Assembly: GCF_019455385.1 (NCBI RefSeq)
Contig: NZ_JACOFR010000001.1
Span: 496,001 to 560,000, forward strand
Source: Bradyrhizobium sp. BR 10289
GTDB lineage: Bacteria; Pseudomonadota; Alphaproteobacteria; Rhizobiales; Xanthobacteraceae
Reading direction: 5' to 3'
Length of the DNA stretch: 64,000 bases
Shown: positions 35,100-43,910 of the stretch, in pieces
Layout: every line of letters starts with the position of its first letter
How positions within the stretch are numbered: position 1 is the stretch's first letter
Notes under the pieces: generated by a model
Told to the model about the DNA's origin: nothing
The model's database searches: none
Seen by the model: only the letters and a program-made list of their open reading frames with translations
Made by a program: the position numbers and the translations under genes

Positions 35100-35909
35100 A
35101 TGGCTCCGCGGGTTGCCCCCTGCGCGGAAAAGCCGGATGGCTTCGCTGCAGCGCCGGTGCTAGGCAGCCGGCGACTCTTTTTTCGATGTTGTGGGCTCAT
35201 TGCGTTGCTGGACGGACTGTACAAGGTTGAATACGGCGTCAACGACGCGTTCGGCCGCAGCATCATGTGCCTGCACGATGGCAAGATGCTCGGCGGCAAT
35301 TCGGGTTTTGCGCATCTTGGCAGCTATACCGAGCAGGACGGTGAGATCGTTGCCGAGGTCATCACCGAACGGCACAATCTCGATCCCAACTACAAGCCGC
35401 TGATGGGAGCCGATGTCGCCTCGATCGGCGCGCGTGGGCGGCTTCACGGCAATCAGATCCGTCTGCAGGGCGGTGCCGACACCATGCCGGGAGCACCTTT
35501 CTGGGCCAATCTCACGCGGCTCGACGACGGTGCGCTGCCGCCGCGCGGCACGATCGGGCAGGGCGGGATCGCCAACGGGCTCTACGGGATGAGCCTGCGC
35601 GCGCTCGACGGGGTCGATGCCTCCCTCTCCGGCGTGATGCTGCTGATCGACGGCCGCATCCTCGGGGGCGATGCGTTCTTCTACTATCTCGGCTCGTACT
35701 CGTCGGCCGACGGCCGCTGGAAGGGCGAAATGCTGAACCAGGAGCATACGCCTGCGAAAGGCGAGAGCCCGGTGTTCGGCGGCTACGAGGTCGGGATCGG
35801 TTTTTTGGGGACCTGCACGGAAGACAGCGGCGAGCTCGAAGGCATCGCGCTCGCGGGCAAGCGGAGCCTGCGCCTCGCGGCTTCGCTCAAGCTGATGCGA
35901 AGGGCGTAG
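35100..35909 (+). CDS. GrlR-like protein with two tandem domains
   Basis: Up to 269 residues; the start is uncertain (ATG 35100 or TTG 35205 just before the conserved DGLYKVEYG). Domain 1 (from DGLYKVEYGVNDAFGRSIMC) and domain 2 (from NGLYGMSLRALDGVDASLSG) repeat the same pattern: GLY...G.M...DG...GG...F...LGSY. Domain 2 is close to the single-domain protein at 28870-29217 (shared GGDxFFYxxGSYxSADGxWKGE, NxEHxP, EGIALAGKxSxR). A duplication-fusion is the simplest reading. Role unknown; GrlR-type proteins can act as transcriptional regulators. Confidence 0.72.
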   Translation: MAPRVAPCAEKPDGFAAAPVLGSRRLFFRCCGLIALLDGLYKVEYGVNDAFGRSIMCLHDGKMLGGNSGFAHLGSYTEQDGEIVAEVITERHNLDPNYKPLMGADVASIGARGRLHGNQIRLQGGADTMPGAPFWANLTRLDDGALPPRGTIGQGGIANGLYGMSLRALDGVDASLSGVMLLIDGRILGGDAFFYYLGSYSSADGRWKGEMLNQEHTPAKGESPVFGGYEVGIGFLGTCTEDSGELEGIALAGKRSLRLAASLKLMRRA

Positions 35910-36042
35910 GCGGCGGAGAGTTCGTCGCGTCTGGAGGCGACGTCGAGGGCATGCGCTTCGGTGTCGGCCAGGGGCCCGATTGCGGACGTCATCGGCTTCA
36001 TTGTAGATTCAGGTCTCTCCCGCCCGGCGCATTTCAATCCAG

Positions 36043-36693
36043 ATGGATAAGAGAAAGAAATTTCTATCCGGCTTGGCTGATCGCCTGGTTTTAACCTCGC
36101 CAGATCGGATTGCTCGGATCGCCATCGACGGTGTGGACGGGGCAGGAAAGACCACATTCGCTGATGAACTCGGAAGCTTCATTGCGTCCAAGGGGCGGCC
36201 GGTCATTCGAGCGTCGGTAGACGGATTTCACAATCCCAAGGTCGTCAGGTATCGGCATGGCCGACATTCTCCGAAAGGCTTTTTCGAGGACTCCTATGAT
36301 TACCCGGCATTGAAACAACACCTGCTGGACCCGCTAAGCCCCGGTGGTTCTCGCATCTATCGTCGAGCCATCTTCGATCATGTGACCGACGACATCGTAC
36401 CTGCCATTGATCTGGAGGCATCGCCGTCTTCCATTTTGCTGATCGACGGCATTTTTCTGCATCGGCCCGAACTGCTCACCTATTGGGACGTTTCGGTCTT
36501 CCTCCGAACTGACTTCGCCGTGTCCATTGCCCGGTGCGCCTCGCGCGATGGCTCGTCGCCGGACCCTGAGGCTCCATCGAACCGGCGTTACGTTGAGGGA
36601 CAGCGGCTCTATCTTCGCACCTGCCAGCCGGAAGCGAAGGCCACCCTCGTCATCGATTACAACGATCTTTCGCTCCCCTCGCTTGTGATCTGA
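36043..36693 (+). CDS. P-loop kinase, uridine kinase-like
   Basis: 216 residues. Walker A GVDGAGKTT (residues 30-38, Lys36), then SVDGFHNPKVVRYRHGRHSP and SSILLIDGIFLHRPELL with a Walker-B-like strand, and RYVEGQRLYLRTCQPEAKA near the end. This is the layout of nucleoside/pantothenate kinase-like P-loop enzymes. The true acceptor is unknown. The gene is less GC-rich than its neighbours and has no operon partner; it may be laterally acquired. Confidence 0.82.
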   Translation: MDKRKKFLSGLADRLVLTSPDRIARIAIDGVDGAGKTTFADELGSFIASKGRPVIRASVDGFHNPKVVRYRHGRHSPKGFFEDSYDYPALKQHLLDPLSPGGSRIYRRAIFDHVTDDIVPAIDLEASPSSILLIDGIFLHRPELLTYWDVSVFLRTDFAVSIARCASRDGSSPDPEAPSNRRYVEGQRLYLRTCQPEAKATLVIDYNDLSLPSLVI

Positions 36694-37026
36694 GCAGATC
36701 GAGCAACTATGGCCGCTCGGGGCCTTGGCAAATGTGTTGCGGAGCAAATCGCAACGACAATCTGGTATCCGACCATCCGCGCCGCCAGGAAGGTGCTCAA
36801 TCGACATGGCCTGATAGGCCCAGCGCTCGCTTAGTCGGCATTTGTCTTCGAAGGTTCACGCATCCCAGAATATTTTGTGGCTCCTCAGCACCGGTGAGCC
36901 GTCATAGGATTTATCGTTTGGGGCGAAGCGGCCCCGGTCCGATTGCACGCATGTGGAACGGACACATCGAGCCGTCCGCCGATATGCCGTCGGTCATCGA
37001 ACGAGAATAAACCACAGGGGAGCATC
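36694..37026. other. 333 bp gap, no recognised gene; possible gene remnant
   Basis: About 40 codons are open on the + strand over roughly 36712-36834, reading GLGKCVAEQIATTIWYPTI then RAARKVLNRHGLIGPALA before a stop, with no start or ribosome site. The basic helix RAARKVLNRHGLIG vaguely recalls transposase helix-turn-helix ends, but this is not enough to call. The rest is the leader of the amidohydrolase. Confidence 0.35.
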
Positions 37027-38307
37027 ATGTCCGCGTTGTCACGTCGCGATTTCCTGGCACTTTCGACATCAGCCGCAGCCGTCAGCCTCGCCGCGCCTGT
37101 GCGGGCCGCGATGGGGCCGAACGACAAGTACGATCTGGTGATCCGCGGGGGAGAGGTCCTCGACCCCAGCCAGTCTCTGCGCGCCAGGCGCGATATCGGC
37201 ATTCGCTGGGGCCTCATCGAGACCGTCCAGGAGACGATCCCCGCCGAGCGCGCGCTGAAGAGCATCGATGCGTCCGGTAAGCTCGTTATGCCGGGTCTCG
37301 TCGACCTGCATTGCCACGTCTACCCCTACGGCTCGGCGATCGGTATTCCCGCGGACGAGCTGGTACAATTCCAGGCCACGACGACCGTCGTGTCGGCGGG
37401 CGACGCCGGCGTCAACAATCTCGCCGCGTTGCGCCGTTTCATCGTGGCCCAGACGCGGGCGCGGATGTATGCCTTCGTCCACATCGCAAATAACGGCTTG
37501 TCGGCGTTCCCGGTCGCCGAGCTCTACAACATCGACAACGCACAGACCGAAGCCTGCGCGATGGCGCTTGCCGAGAACCCGGACTTCCTCCTCGGGGTCA
37601 AGGTGCGCATGTCCGAGAACGTGATCTTCAAGCATGGGCTCGAGCCGCTCAAGCGCGGGATCCAGGCCTGCGAGATGTGCGGCTGGCCGGCGAAGATGAT
37701 GGTGCATATCGGCGGCGTCGAGTCCAAGGAGCTGATGTCGCAGATTCTGGATCTGCTGCGGCCGGGCGACGTGCTGACGCATGCCTATTCAGGTGCCCCG
37801 AACATGTCCAACCTCTTCACGAATATCGTTCAGGAGGGCAGGTTGCTGCCTGCGGCTCTGGCGGCCAAGCAGCGCGGCGTGCTGTTCGACGTCGGTCATG
37901 GTGGCGGCAGCTTCGATTTCACCGTCGCGGAAGTCGCGATTCCCGGTGGGTGCACGCCGGACACCATCTCCTCCGACATCCACGTCTTCTCCGGCAATAC
38001 GCCGGGCACGCCCTTCCTGCCCAATGTGATGAGCAAGTTCATGACGCTTGGCTTCACGCTGGAGCAGGTGGTTGCAATGGCGACCACAGCGCCAGCGAAG
38101 ATCATCAATCGCGCGCCGAAAATCGGCACGCTGCAAGTCGGTGCGCCCGCCGACGTCGCGATTATGGAGCTGGTGGAGGGGCCGGTCAGCTTCGTCGACA
38201 CGCGCAACAACAAGAGAGACGGGACGGCTCAGCTCAAGCCGATCCAGACCGTCATCAACGGCGTGCCCTTCGGCCGGCCGTATCAGGCGCCGTTCGCAGT
38301 GAGGTAG
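37027..38307 (+). CDS. Tat-exported amidohydrolase/deacetylase family metalloenzyme
   Basis: 426 residues from ATG 37027 (CACAGGGGAGCATC upstream). Twin-arginine signal SRRDFLALSTSAAAVSLAAP, so it folds before export. The amidohydrolase metal site is in MPGLVDLHCHVYPYG (HxH), with a later histidine in KMMVHIGGVESKE, HAYSGAPNMSN and DVGHGGGSFDF, and the metal Asp probably in TISSDIHVFSG. The C-terminal beta-part GAPADVAIMELVEG is typical. Substrate unknown; periplasmic cleavage of a cyclic amide or N-acyl amino acid is plausible. Stands alone. Confidence 0.88.
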   Translation: MSALSRRDFLALSTSAAAVSLAAPVRAAMGPNDKYDLVIRGGEVLDPSQSLRARRDIGIRWGLIETVQETIPAERALKSIDASGKLVMPGLVDLHCHVYPYGSAIGIPADELVQFQATTTVVSAGDAGVNNLAALRRFIVAQTRARMYAFVHIANNGLSAFPVAELYNIDNAQTEACAMALAENPDFLLGVKVRMSENVIFKHGLEPLKRGIQACEMCGWPAKMMVHIGGVESKELMSQILDLLRPGDVLTHAYSGAPNMSNLFTNIVQEGRLLPAALAAKQRGVLFDVGHGGGSFDFTVAEVAIPGGCTPDTISSDIHVFSGNTPGTPFLPNVMSKFMTLGFTLEQVVAMATTAPAKIINRAPKIGTLQVGAPADVAIMELVEGPVSFVDTRNNKRDGTAQLKPIQTVINGVPFGRPYQAPFAVR

Positions 38308-38385
38308 CGGGAACCAGCGTGGTCTTGCCTTGCCCGCCGAGTAAGCCTAGCTTGCACAAGTTGTGGTAGAAGGCGGTTTGATCCG

Positions 38386-39666
38386 ATGACGCGCCGCTGG
38401 GCATGCAGGGCAGGAATCGAAACAAGCGCGCGCTTGCGCCGCTCGATGGTGCGTTGGCTCCGCGCATCTTTCGCGGTCGTCGTCCTCCAACTGCTAATAG
38501 GCTCGCTTGTCAGCGAGGCCTGGGCTGATGCTCCTAGCAAGCCCGCGTTGACGGTCATTCTCGAGCGTAACGAAATCCTTGCCGGTCAGACGATGAGCTT
38601 CAGTCTGTGGATCGAGAATGCCACCGATGCCAAGATGACCAAAGCTAGGCTCATCCTGTATGGCCCCGCCTCCCTGAAGATCGGGAAATTCGGCAAGAAT
38701 GACGCATGCACTCCGGAAGACGCGATCGATCTCGGTGACATTGAGTCCGGCTCAACTCGGGTCTGGAATGGACTGTGCTTGCAGGCAGGTTCAAGCATCG
38801 AAGAGCGAGACGAAAACCTGGGCTTCGGCGTCAGCTATTCGCTCGAGAAAGACAAAAAGATAACTTCAGGCGCAATTGTTTCGGAAAAGAAGCTCAGCCT
38901 CGGTCTGTTCGGAACTGAAAGCGTTGGCGGTGTTTCACTGCGGCTCGCGTCGTATATCATTCCCGGCGTGTTTTTTCTGATGATCTTGCGATTGTGCGCG
39001 CCGCAGTGGAATATGGAGCTCGGCGCGACGGAGTCCGCCACACTCAGCATCTTGATCTCGGTTCTCTTGTTTCTTCTGGCGGCGTTTGGGCTCCCATCCT
39101 TGCATCTGCGTTTTGCAGGGATCGGATCAACCGTAAACGCGCTGGCGTTTCTCGTGCAGTGTGGATTCGCTGCCGTGTTGGCCCTTATCGTAGCCGCCGT
39201 TTTGCATGGCATTTCATGGATCCAGGATAACCGGCGCAATGCTCGTATTGTCCAGGGAGCCGACAGCGAGTCCACGATAATTCTGAAAGCTCTGCGCGCC
39301 GCCGACGGCAAGTTCGAGCCGGTCATGATGGCCGCGGACAACAAGCAATTCTTCGGTTCACTCGTGGTGCCGGCAAACAACGGTGGCAGTTTCTTGCTCG
39401 GATGGTTTCAGCTCAAGGTGCCGGACGACAAACGCCGATCGCAAGCGGAGGAATGGGTTCGTAGGAACGAGTTCGTCCAACTGTTGGAGAATGCGGCCCG
39501 CTGGGGTATTGCTCCTACCATGATGGACCCGATCAAAGTGCCGGACGCCGGTGGGGATCTTCAGCCGACTTCGGAGATGAGGATGTACTTCGACGGGAAG
39601 GCGGTGCGGTCGACGGCCGGGCGAGCGGAGCTTAAAGGGAGGACACCTCTCACCGTGAAACGGTGA
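38386..39666 (+). CDS. Unrecognised membrane protein with extracytoplasmic domain (two-gene module, gene A)
   Basis: 426 residues; AGAAGGCGG lies before ATG 38386. A first hydrophobic segment (about 27-47, SFAVVVLQLLIGSLVSEAWA) is a signal peptide or anchor. Residues 50-180 form a beta-rich outer domain (ALTVILERNEILAGQTMSFS, LWIENATDAKMTKARLILYG) resembling CARDB/Ig-like folds, with Cys in NDACTPE and NGLCLQ. Three membrane helices follow (about 187-203, 218-238, 245-277). A cytoplasmic C-terminal domain of about 145 residues ends the protein. No family recognised. Codons are visibly more A+T-rich than in neighbours. Confidence 0.78.
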   Translation: MTRRWACRAGIETSARLRRSMVRWLRASFAVVVLQLLIGSLVSEAWADAPSKPALTVILERNEILAGQTMSFSLWIENATDAKMTKARLILYGPASLKIGKFGKNDACTPEDAIDLGDIESGSTRVWNGLCLQAGSSIEERDENLGFGVSYSLEKDKKITSGAIVSEKKLSLGLFGTESVGGVSLRLASYIIPGVFFLMILRLCAPQWNMELGATESATLSILISVLLFLLAAFGLPSLHLRFAGIGSTVNALAFLVQCGFAAVLALIVAAVLHGISWIQDNRRNARIVQGADSESTIILKALRAADGKFEPVMMAADNKQFFGSLVVPANNGGSFLLGWFQLKVPDDKRRSQAEEWVRRNEFVQLLENAARWGIAPTMMDPIKVPDAGGDLQPTSEMRMYFDGKAVRSTAGRAELKGRTPLTVKR

Positions 39667-39670
39667 GCGG

Positions 39671-39698
39671 CTGGGGCCAGCCTTGCGGCTGGCCCCAG
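39671..39698 (+). terminator. Strong GC hairpin between module genes A and B
   Basis: CTGGGGCCAGCC, loop TTGC, GGCTGGCCCCAG: perfect 12 bp stem, 4 bp after the stop of gene A. No T-run follows, so it may be an mRNA 3' stabiliser, partial terminator or processing site rather than a standard terminator. Confidence 0.6.
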
Positions 39699-39871
39699 GA
39701 GATAGCTGCCGCCTTGCTCGCCTTGGCTGGCATGCAGTGGCGGCATGTTTGGGCTGTCGCCCAGCTGTACAGCCCATCCAGGGTATCTTGCCCAGCGCAA
39801 GAAGACAAAGGTTTTGCAGTTGACCGACAGGAAGTTGCCAATCGGGATGCGGCGCTTGCGAGGGATCTGAA

Positions 39872-40951
39872 ATGGCGCGCGTAGTGTACTGCGTTTTCGA
39901 TGTTCACCTCTGGTCTCAGCCGTTCATCGCGACCGATTTCGATCCAAGAGTTCACTTTCTTTTGTCCTCGGCCGGCTATCGCCAGATGCGCGTTGGCGGG
40001 GCCAAAATCGAACTGGCGAATCTGGTCCTGTTTCCGCTGCGTGATGAACTGGATCTGCGCCGGAATCACTTTTGGCCGCGCTATCAGACGGCTGCTGACA
40101 ATGTTCCCGGAAGCATCCCCGGGTTTGGGGATGCCTGCGATTTCATGTGGCCTCTTCGCTGCAGGCCCAAGAATTTCGATGTGGCCTTGAATGGAGCGGA
40201 GTGGAACGCGGGCGGGAAGGCGCGATCAACGATCTGGCTCTGGCCGTTCGGCTGGTCTTCCTTGCTCGAGTTGGAATTTTCCGCAGGCGATCAATTTGAC
40301 GACCTGTTGGAAGCTGGAATCAGGCTTCGTCAGAAAGACCCAGCTCCCTTGCTCCTCAATGGGAAGGCGGCTGCGGTCTCGACCGCGCTTGCGCATCTGT
40401 CGCAGCTCGTCAGGCAGGACCTATGCACACCGGCTGCACAGGGGAGGGCGATGGAATCTATTCGCCTTCCACGCTACGTCGTGTGCGCCCTTGAATTGCC
40501 GAAAGGGTTTCGGGTTGGCCGCGACATCGATATGGCCGAACGTAAGGCGCTGATCGGCGCGGTTCGCGGCCAGCAACTCGACGGAACAAAGTTTCTGAGC
40601 AATCAGCCCTTGTTCACGCCGCTCGGCGACGGCAACTTTGCGGTGACCGACCTCGATGCGGGAACGGTGATAGTCCAGCGGTATTGGCAGGATCGCGGCG
40701 ACACGAAACGGGAAAGCAATCATTGTTTCTACGTCAACTCCCGGAATTTCTTTTCTATCTTTCTCACGCTTCGTCGGTTGATCGCTTACCTTGCGGTGAA
40801 CTCGAAGGGCGATCCAAGGGCGGTCGCTGCCGCATCGGTCTTGGCCTCCTTGCCCGCCCAATACCGGAACAGGCTCTGTTCGGAGTTCGCAGCCAAATAC
40901 GCGCCGCAGCCGAGTTCGAGTGGCGCGAGCCCCGCTTCACAGGCCCCATGA
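39872..40951 (+). CDS. Unrecognised soluble protein (two-gene module, gene B)
   Basis: 359 residues; GCGAGGGATCTGAA precedes ATG 39872. No signal peptide or membrane helix, so cytoplasmic. Notable segments: MARVVYCVFDVHLWSQPFIA, an aromatic-rich part NHFWPRYQTAADN and STIWLWPFGWSSLLELEFSA, DMAERKALIGAVRGQQLDGT, and a C-terminal helical part with NHCFYVNSRNFFSIFLTLRR. No catalytic motif I can name. It follows gene A on the same strand after 205 bp, shares its A+T-richer codon use and ends before the ABC-F gene. Partnership with gene A is inferred. Confidence 0.75.
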   Translation: MARVVYCVFDVHLWSQPFIATDFDPRVHFLLSSAGYRQMRVGGAKIELANLVLFPLRDELDLRRNHFWPRYQTAADNVPGSIPGFGDACDFMWPLRCRPKNFDVALNGAEWNAGGKARSTIWLWPFGWSSLLELEFSAGDQFDDLLEAGIRLRQKDPAPLLLNGKAAAVSTALAHLSQLVRQDLCTPAAQGRAMESIRLPRYVVCALELPKGFRVGRDIDMAERKALIGAVRGQQLDGTKFLSNQPLFTPLGDGNFAVTDLDAGTVIVQRYWQDRGDTKRESNHCFYVNSRNFFSIFLTLRRLIAYLAVNSKGDPRAVAAASVLASLPAQYRNRLCSEFAAKYAPQPSSSGASPASQAP

Positions 40952-41175
40952 CGTGACCCTCGTGACAACGGGCGCCCGATGGCTCGGCCGGTGTGCTTGG
41001 GGCTCAAGCGGATAGCGGGCCGGCCCTCCCCGGATGCGAAGCGTCGTATCGGGAGCGTCGGGGCGAATTGCAGATGCAGGCGTTTGGCGAGCCAAGCCCG
41101 TACCCCGCCGGGCTTCCCCTGGCGTCCCGTATGGCCTATGACGCTGCAACGCAAAAATCCCCCCAAAAAGACCCC

Positions 41176-42798
41176 ATGATCCGCCTCGATAACGTCAGCA
41201 AGCAAGCCGGCCACCAGATCCTGTTCATCGAAGCCTCCGCCGCCCTCAACAAGGGCGAGAAGATCGGCCTGGTTGGGCCGAACGGCGCCGGCAAGACCAC
41301 CCTGTTCCGGATGATTGCCGGCGAAGAACTGCCCGACGAGGGGCAGGTCTCGACCGATCGCGGCATCACCATCGGCTATTTCAACCAGGACGTCGGCGAG
41401 ATGAGTGGTCGCAGCGCCGTGGCCGAGGTGATGAATGGGGCGGGTCCCGTCAGCGAGGTCGCGGCCGAGTTGCGCCAGCTCGAGGCTGACATGGCCGACC
41501 CCGACAAGGCCGACCAGATGGACGAGATCATCGCGCGCTATGGCGAGGTCCAGCACGCCTTCGAGGAGCTCGACGGCTATGCGCTCGACGGCCGGGCGCG
41601 CGAGGCGCTGTCCGGCCTCGGCTTCAGTCAGGAGATGATGGACGGCGACGTCGGAAAACTCTCGGGCGGCTGGAAGATGCGCGTGGCGCTGGCGCGTATC
41701 CTGCTGATGCGGCCCGACGTCATGCTGCTCGACGAGCCGAGCAACCATCTCGATCTCGAAAGCCTGATCTGGCTGGAGAAGTTCCTGCACGACTACGAGG
41801 GCACGCTGCTGATGACCTCGCATGACCGCGAGTTCATCAATCGGGTGATCTCCAAGGTGATCGAGATCGATTCCGGTTCGCTCACGACCTATACCGGCGA
41901 CTACGAGTTCTACGAGCAGCAGCGCGCGATGGCCGAGAAGCAGCAGCAGGCGCAGTTCGAGCGCCAGCAGGCCATGCTGGCCAAGGAGATCAAGTTCATC
42001 GAGCGCTTCAAGGCGCGCGCTTCGCATGCCGCGCAGGTGCAGAGCCGGGTCAAGAAGCTCGACAAGATCGAGCGGGTCGAGCCGCCGCGCCGCCGCCAGA
42101 GCATCGCGTTCGACTTTCCGCCGGCACCGCGCTCGGGCGAGGACGTCGTCGCGCTCAAGAACGTCCACAAGGGCTATGGCAGCAAGCGCATTTATGACGG
42201 GCTCGACTTCATGATCCGCAGGCGCGAGCGCTGGTGCGTGATGGGCGTCAACGGCGCCGGCAAGTCGACGCTGCTCAAGCTGATTGCCGGCGCGAGCGAG
42301 CCGGACGAGGGCACGGTGTCGGTCGGCGGCAGCGTCAAGATGGGCTATTTCGCCCAGCACGCGATGGACCTGCTCGACGGCGAGCGTACCGTGTTCCAGT
42401 CGCTGGAGGACCAGTTTCCGACCGCAGGGCAGGGCTCCTTGCGTGCGCTCGCGGGCTGCTTCGGCTTCTCGGGCGACGACGTCGAGAAACGCTGCCGCGT
42501 GCTCTCGGGCGGCGAGAAGGCGCGCCTCGTGATGGCAAAGATGCTGTTCGACCCGCCGAACTTCCTTGTGCTGGACGAGCCGACCAACCATCTCGATCTC
42601 GCCACCAAGGAGATGCTGATCAAGGCGCTGTCGGATTTCGACGGCACCATGCTGTTCGTTTCGCATGACCGCCACTTCCTGGCGACGCTGTCGAACCGCG
42701 TGCTGGAGCTGACGCCGGAGGGCATCCACCAGTTCGGCGGCGGTTATACGGAATATGTCGCGCGGACCGGGCAGGAGGCACCGGGGTTGCGGAGCTAG
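41176..42798 (+). CDS. ABC-F family ATPase
   Basis: 540 residues from ATG 41176 (MIRLDNVSKQAGHQILFIEA); an upstream ATG at 41131 is less likely. Two ATP-binding cassettes: Walker A GPNGAGKTT with signature LSGGWKMR, and Walker A GVNGAGKST with signature LSGGEKAR; Walker B regions VMLLDEPSNHLDL and FLVLDEPTNHLDL. The linker (QQQAQFERQQAMLAKEIKFI) is charged and helical, as in ABC-F proteins that act on ribosomes rather than as transporters (YheS/Uup group). It has no membrane part. Role in translation or ribosome rescue is from family knowledge. Confidence 0.93.
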   Translation: MIRLDNVSKQAGHQILFIEASAALNKGEKIGLVGPNGAGKTTLFRMIAGEELPDEGQVSTDRGITIGYFNQDVGEMSGRSAVAEVMNGAGPVSEVAAELRQLEADMADPDKADQMDEIIARYGEVQHAFEELDGYALDGRAREALSGLGFSQEMMDGDVGKLSGGWKMRVALARILLMRPDVMLLDEPSNHLDLESLIWLEKFLHDYEGTLLMTSHDREFINRVISKVIEIDSGSLTTYTGDYEFYEQQRAMAEKQQQAQFERQQAMLAKEIKFIERFKARASHAAQVQSRVKKLDKIERVEPPRRRQSIAFDFPPAPRSGEDVVALKNVHKGYGSKRIYDGLDFMIRRRERWCVMGVNGAGKSTLLKLIAGASEPDEGTVSVGGSVKMGYFAQHAMDLLDGERTVFQSLEDQFPTAGQGSLRALAGCFGFSGDDVEKRCRVLSGGEKARLVMAKMLFDPPNFLVLDEPTNHLDLATKEMLIKALSDFDGTMLFVSHDRHFLATLSNRVLELTPEGIHQFGGGYTEYVARTGQEAPGLRS

Positions 42799-42867
42799 TA
42801 TTCCGCGGCGCGCCTTGACGCGCTAACGTCTCCCATTACGCTCCCTTCAAAAGGGGAGTGAACGACC

Positions 42868-43743
42868 ATGAAGCAGCTCAGGATCGGCGATATCACCATC
42901 GATGCGGTGATCGAGCGGGAGGGGCCGTGGCGGCGGCCGCAGGATTTTTTCCCGGCTTATGACGAGGGCGTGTTCAAGCGCCATCTGCCGACGATGGAGC
43001 CGGAGGTGTTCGACGCCGCGCGCGGCATGATCGTGATCACCTATCAGACCTTCGTGGTACGCACGCCGCGCTATACGATTCTGGTCGACACCTGCACCGG
43101 CGAGGATAAGGGCCATCCGCCGCCGTTCGACTTTCCCGGCAAGGAGCGCTGGCGCAACGAATTGTTCGCGCTCGGCATCTCCTTCGAGCAGATCGACTAC
43201 GTCTTTTGCACCCATCTGCACATCGACCATACCGGCTGGAACACCACGTTGCGCGACGGCCGCTGGGTGCCGACCTTTCCGAATGCGAAATACGTCTTCC
43301 ACAAGGGCGAGTACGCGGCATGGGAAGCCGAAAACGCCAAGAACAATGATCCGCCCGGAACCGTATTCCGCGACAATTGCCTGCCGATCGTCGAGGCGGG
43401 GCAGGCGCTGCTGGTGGATGACGATTACGCGCTCGACGATACCGTCACGCTGACGCCGACGCCGGGGCATTCGCCTTGCCATTGCTGCGTGAACATTTTT
43501 TCCAGGGGGCAGCGGGCGGTGGTCGCGGGCGACCTCATGCACCACCAGATCCAGTGCCGCGAGCCGGAGTGGTCGTCGAAGCCCGATTGGGATTCCAAGC
43601 AGTCGGCGGTGTCGCGGCGAAAATTCTTCGCCTCCGTCGCCGACACCGACACGCTGATCCTGCCGATTCACTTTCCGGCGCCGACGGTCGGCCTGATCAA
43701 GCCGTTCGGCGCCGCGTTCGACTACCGCTACAAGCGGGATTAG
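42868..43743 (+). CDS. MBL-fold metallo-hydrolase
   Basis: 291 residues; AGGGGAGTGAACGACC precedes the ATG. The zinc motif HLHIDH (His116, His118, Asp120, His121) is followed by TPTPGHSPCHCCVNI (third His) and VVAGDLMHHQIQC (Asp), and a final His in ILPIHFPAPTVG. This is the quorum-quenching lactonase/esterase-like branch of the superfamily, but the substrate is unknown. 69 bp after the ABC-F gene on the same strand. Confidence 0.92.
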   Translation: MKQLRIGDITIDAVIEREGPWRRPQDFFPAYDEGVFKRHLPTMEPEVFDAARGMIVITYQTFVVRTPRYTILVDTCTGEDKGHPPPFDFPGKERWRNELFALGISFEQIDYVFCTHLHIDHTGWNTTLRDGRWVPTFPNAKYVFHKGEYAAWEAENAKNNDPPGTVFRDNCLPIVEAGQALLVDDDYALDDTVTLTPTPGHSPCHCCVNIFSRGQRAVVAGDLMHHQIQCREPEWSSKPDWDSKQSAVSRRKFFASVADTDTLILPIHFPAPTVGLIKPFGAAFDYRYKRD

Positions 43744-43766
43744 AGCTTTTCGCCGTCGGTGGACGT

Positions 43767-43870
43767 GTAGCCCGGATGGAGCGCAGCGCAATCCGGGGTG
43801 GGACCATCCGCATCGCACGACCGTCCGCGTGGTACCGAACCCGGATTACGCTTCGCTCCATCCGGGCTAC
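43767..43870. repeat. Dispersed palindromic repeat, family C copy 1
   Basis: 104 bp with inverted ends GTAGCCCGGATGGAGCGCAG and CGCTCCATCCGGGCTAC; inner GCAATCCGGG / CCCGGATTACG. The same structure occurs at 56102-56186. It lies between the convergent MBL and asparaginase genes. Confidence 0.8.
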
Positions 43871-43910
43871 CGGGCCTCAGCGCTCCGGGCGCGCCTGCGG
43901 CCCCGGCGCC

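Noticed and set aside
36712..36834. Transposase-like remnant between the kinase and amidohydrolase genes
   Set aside because: Only about 40 codons, weak resemblance and no inverted repeats; kept as a note, not as a pseudogene.
40786..42729. 647-codon open frame antisense to the ABC-F gene
   Set aside because: Shadow of a clearly functional ABC-F ATPase; no ribosome site or family match.
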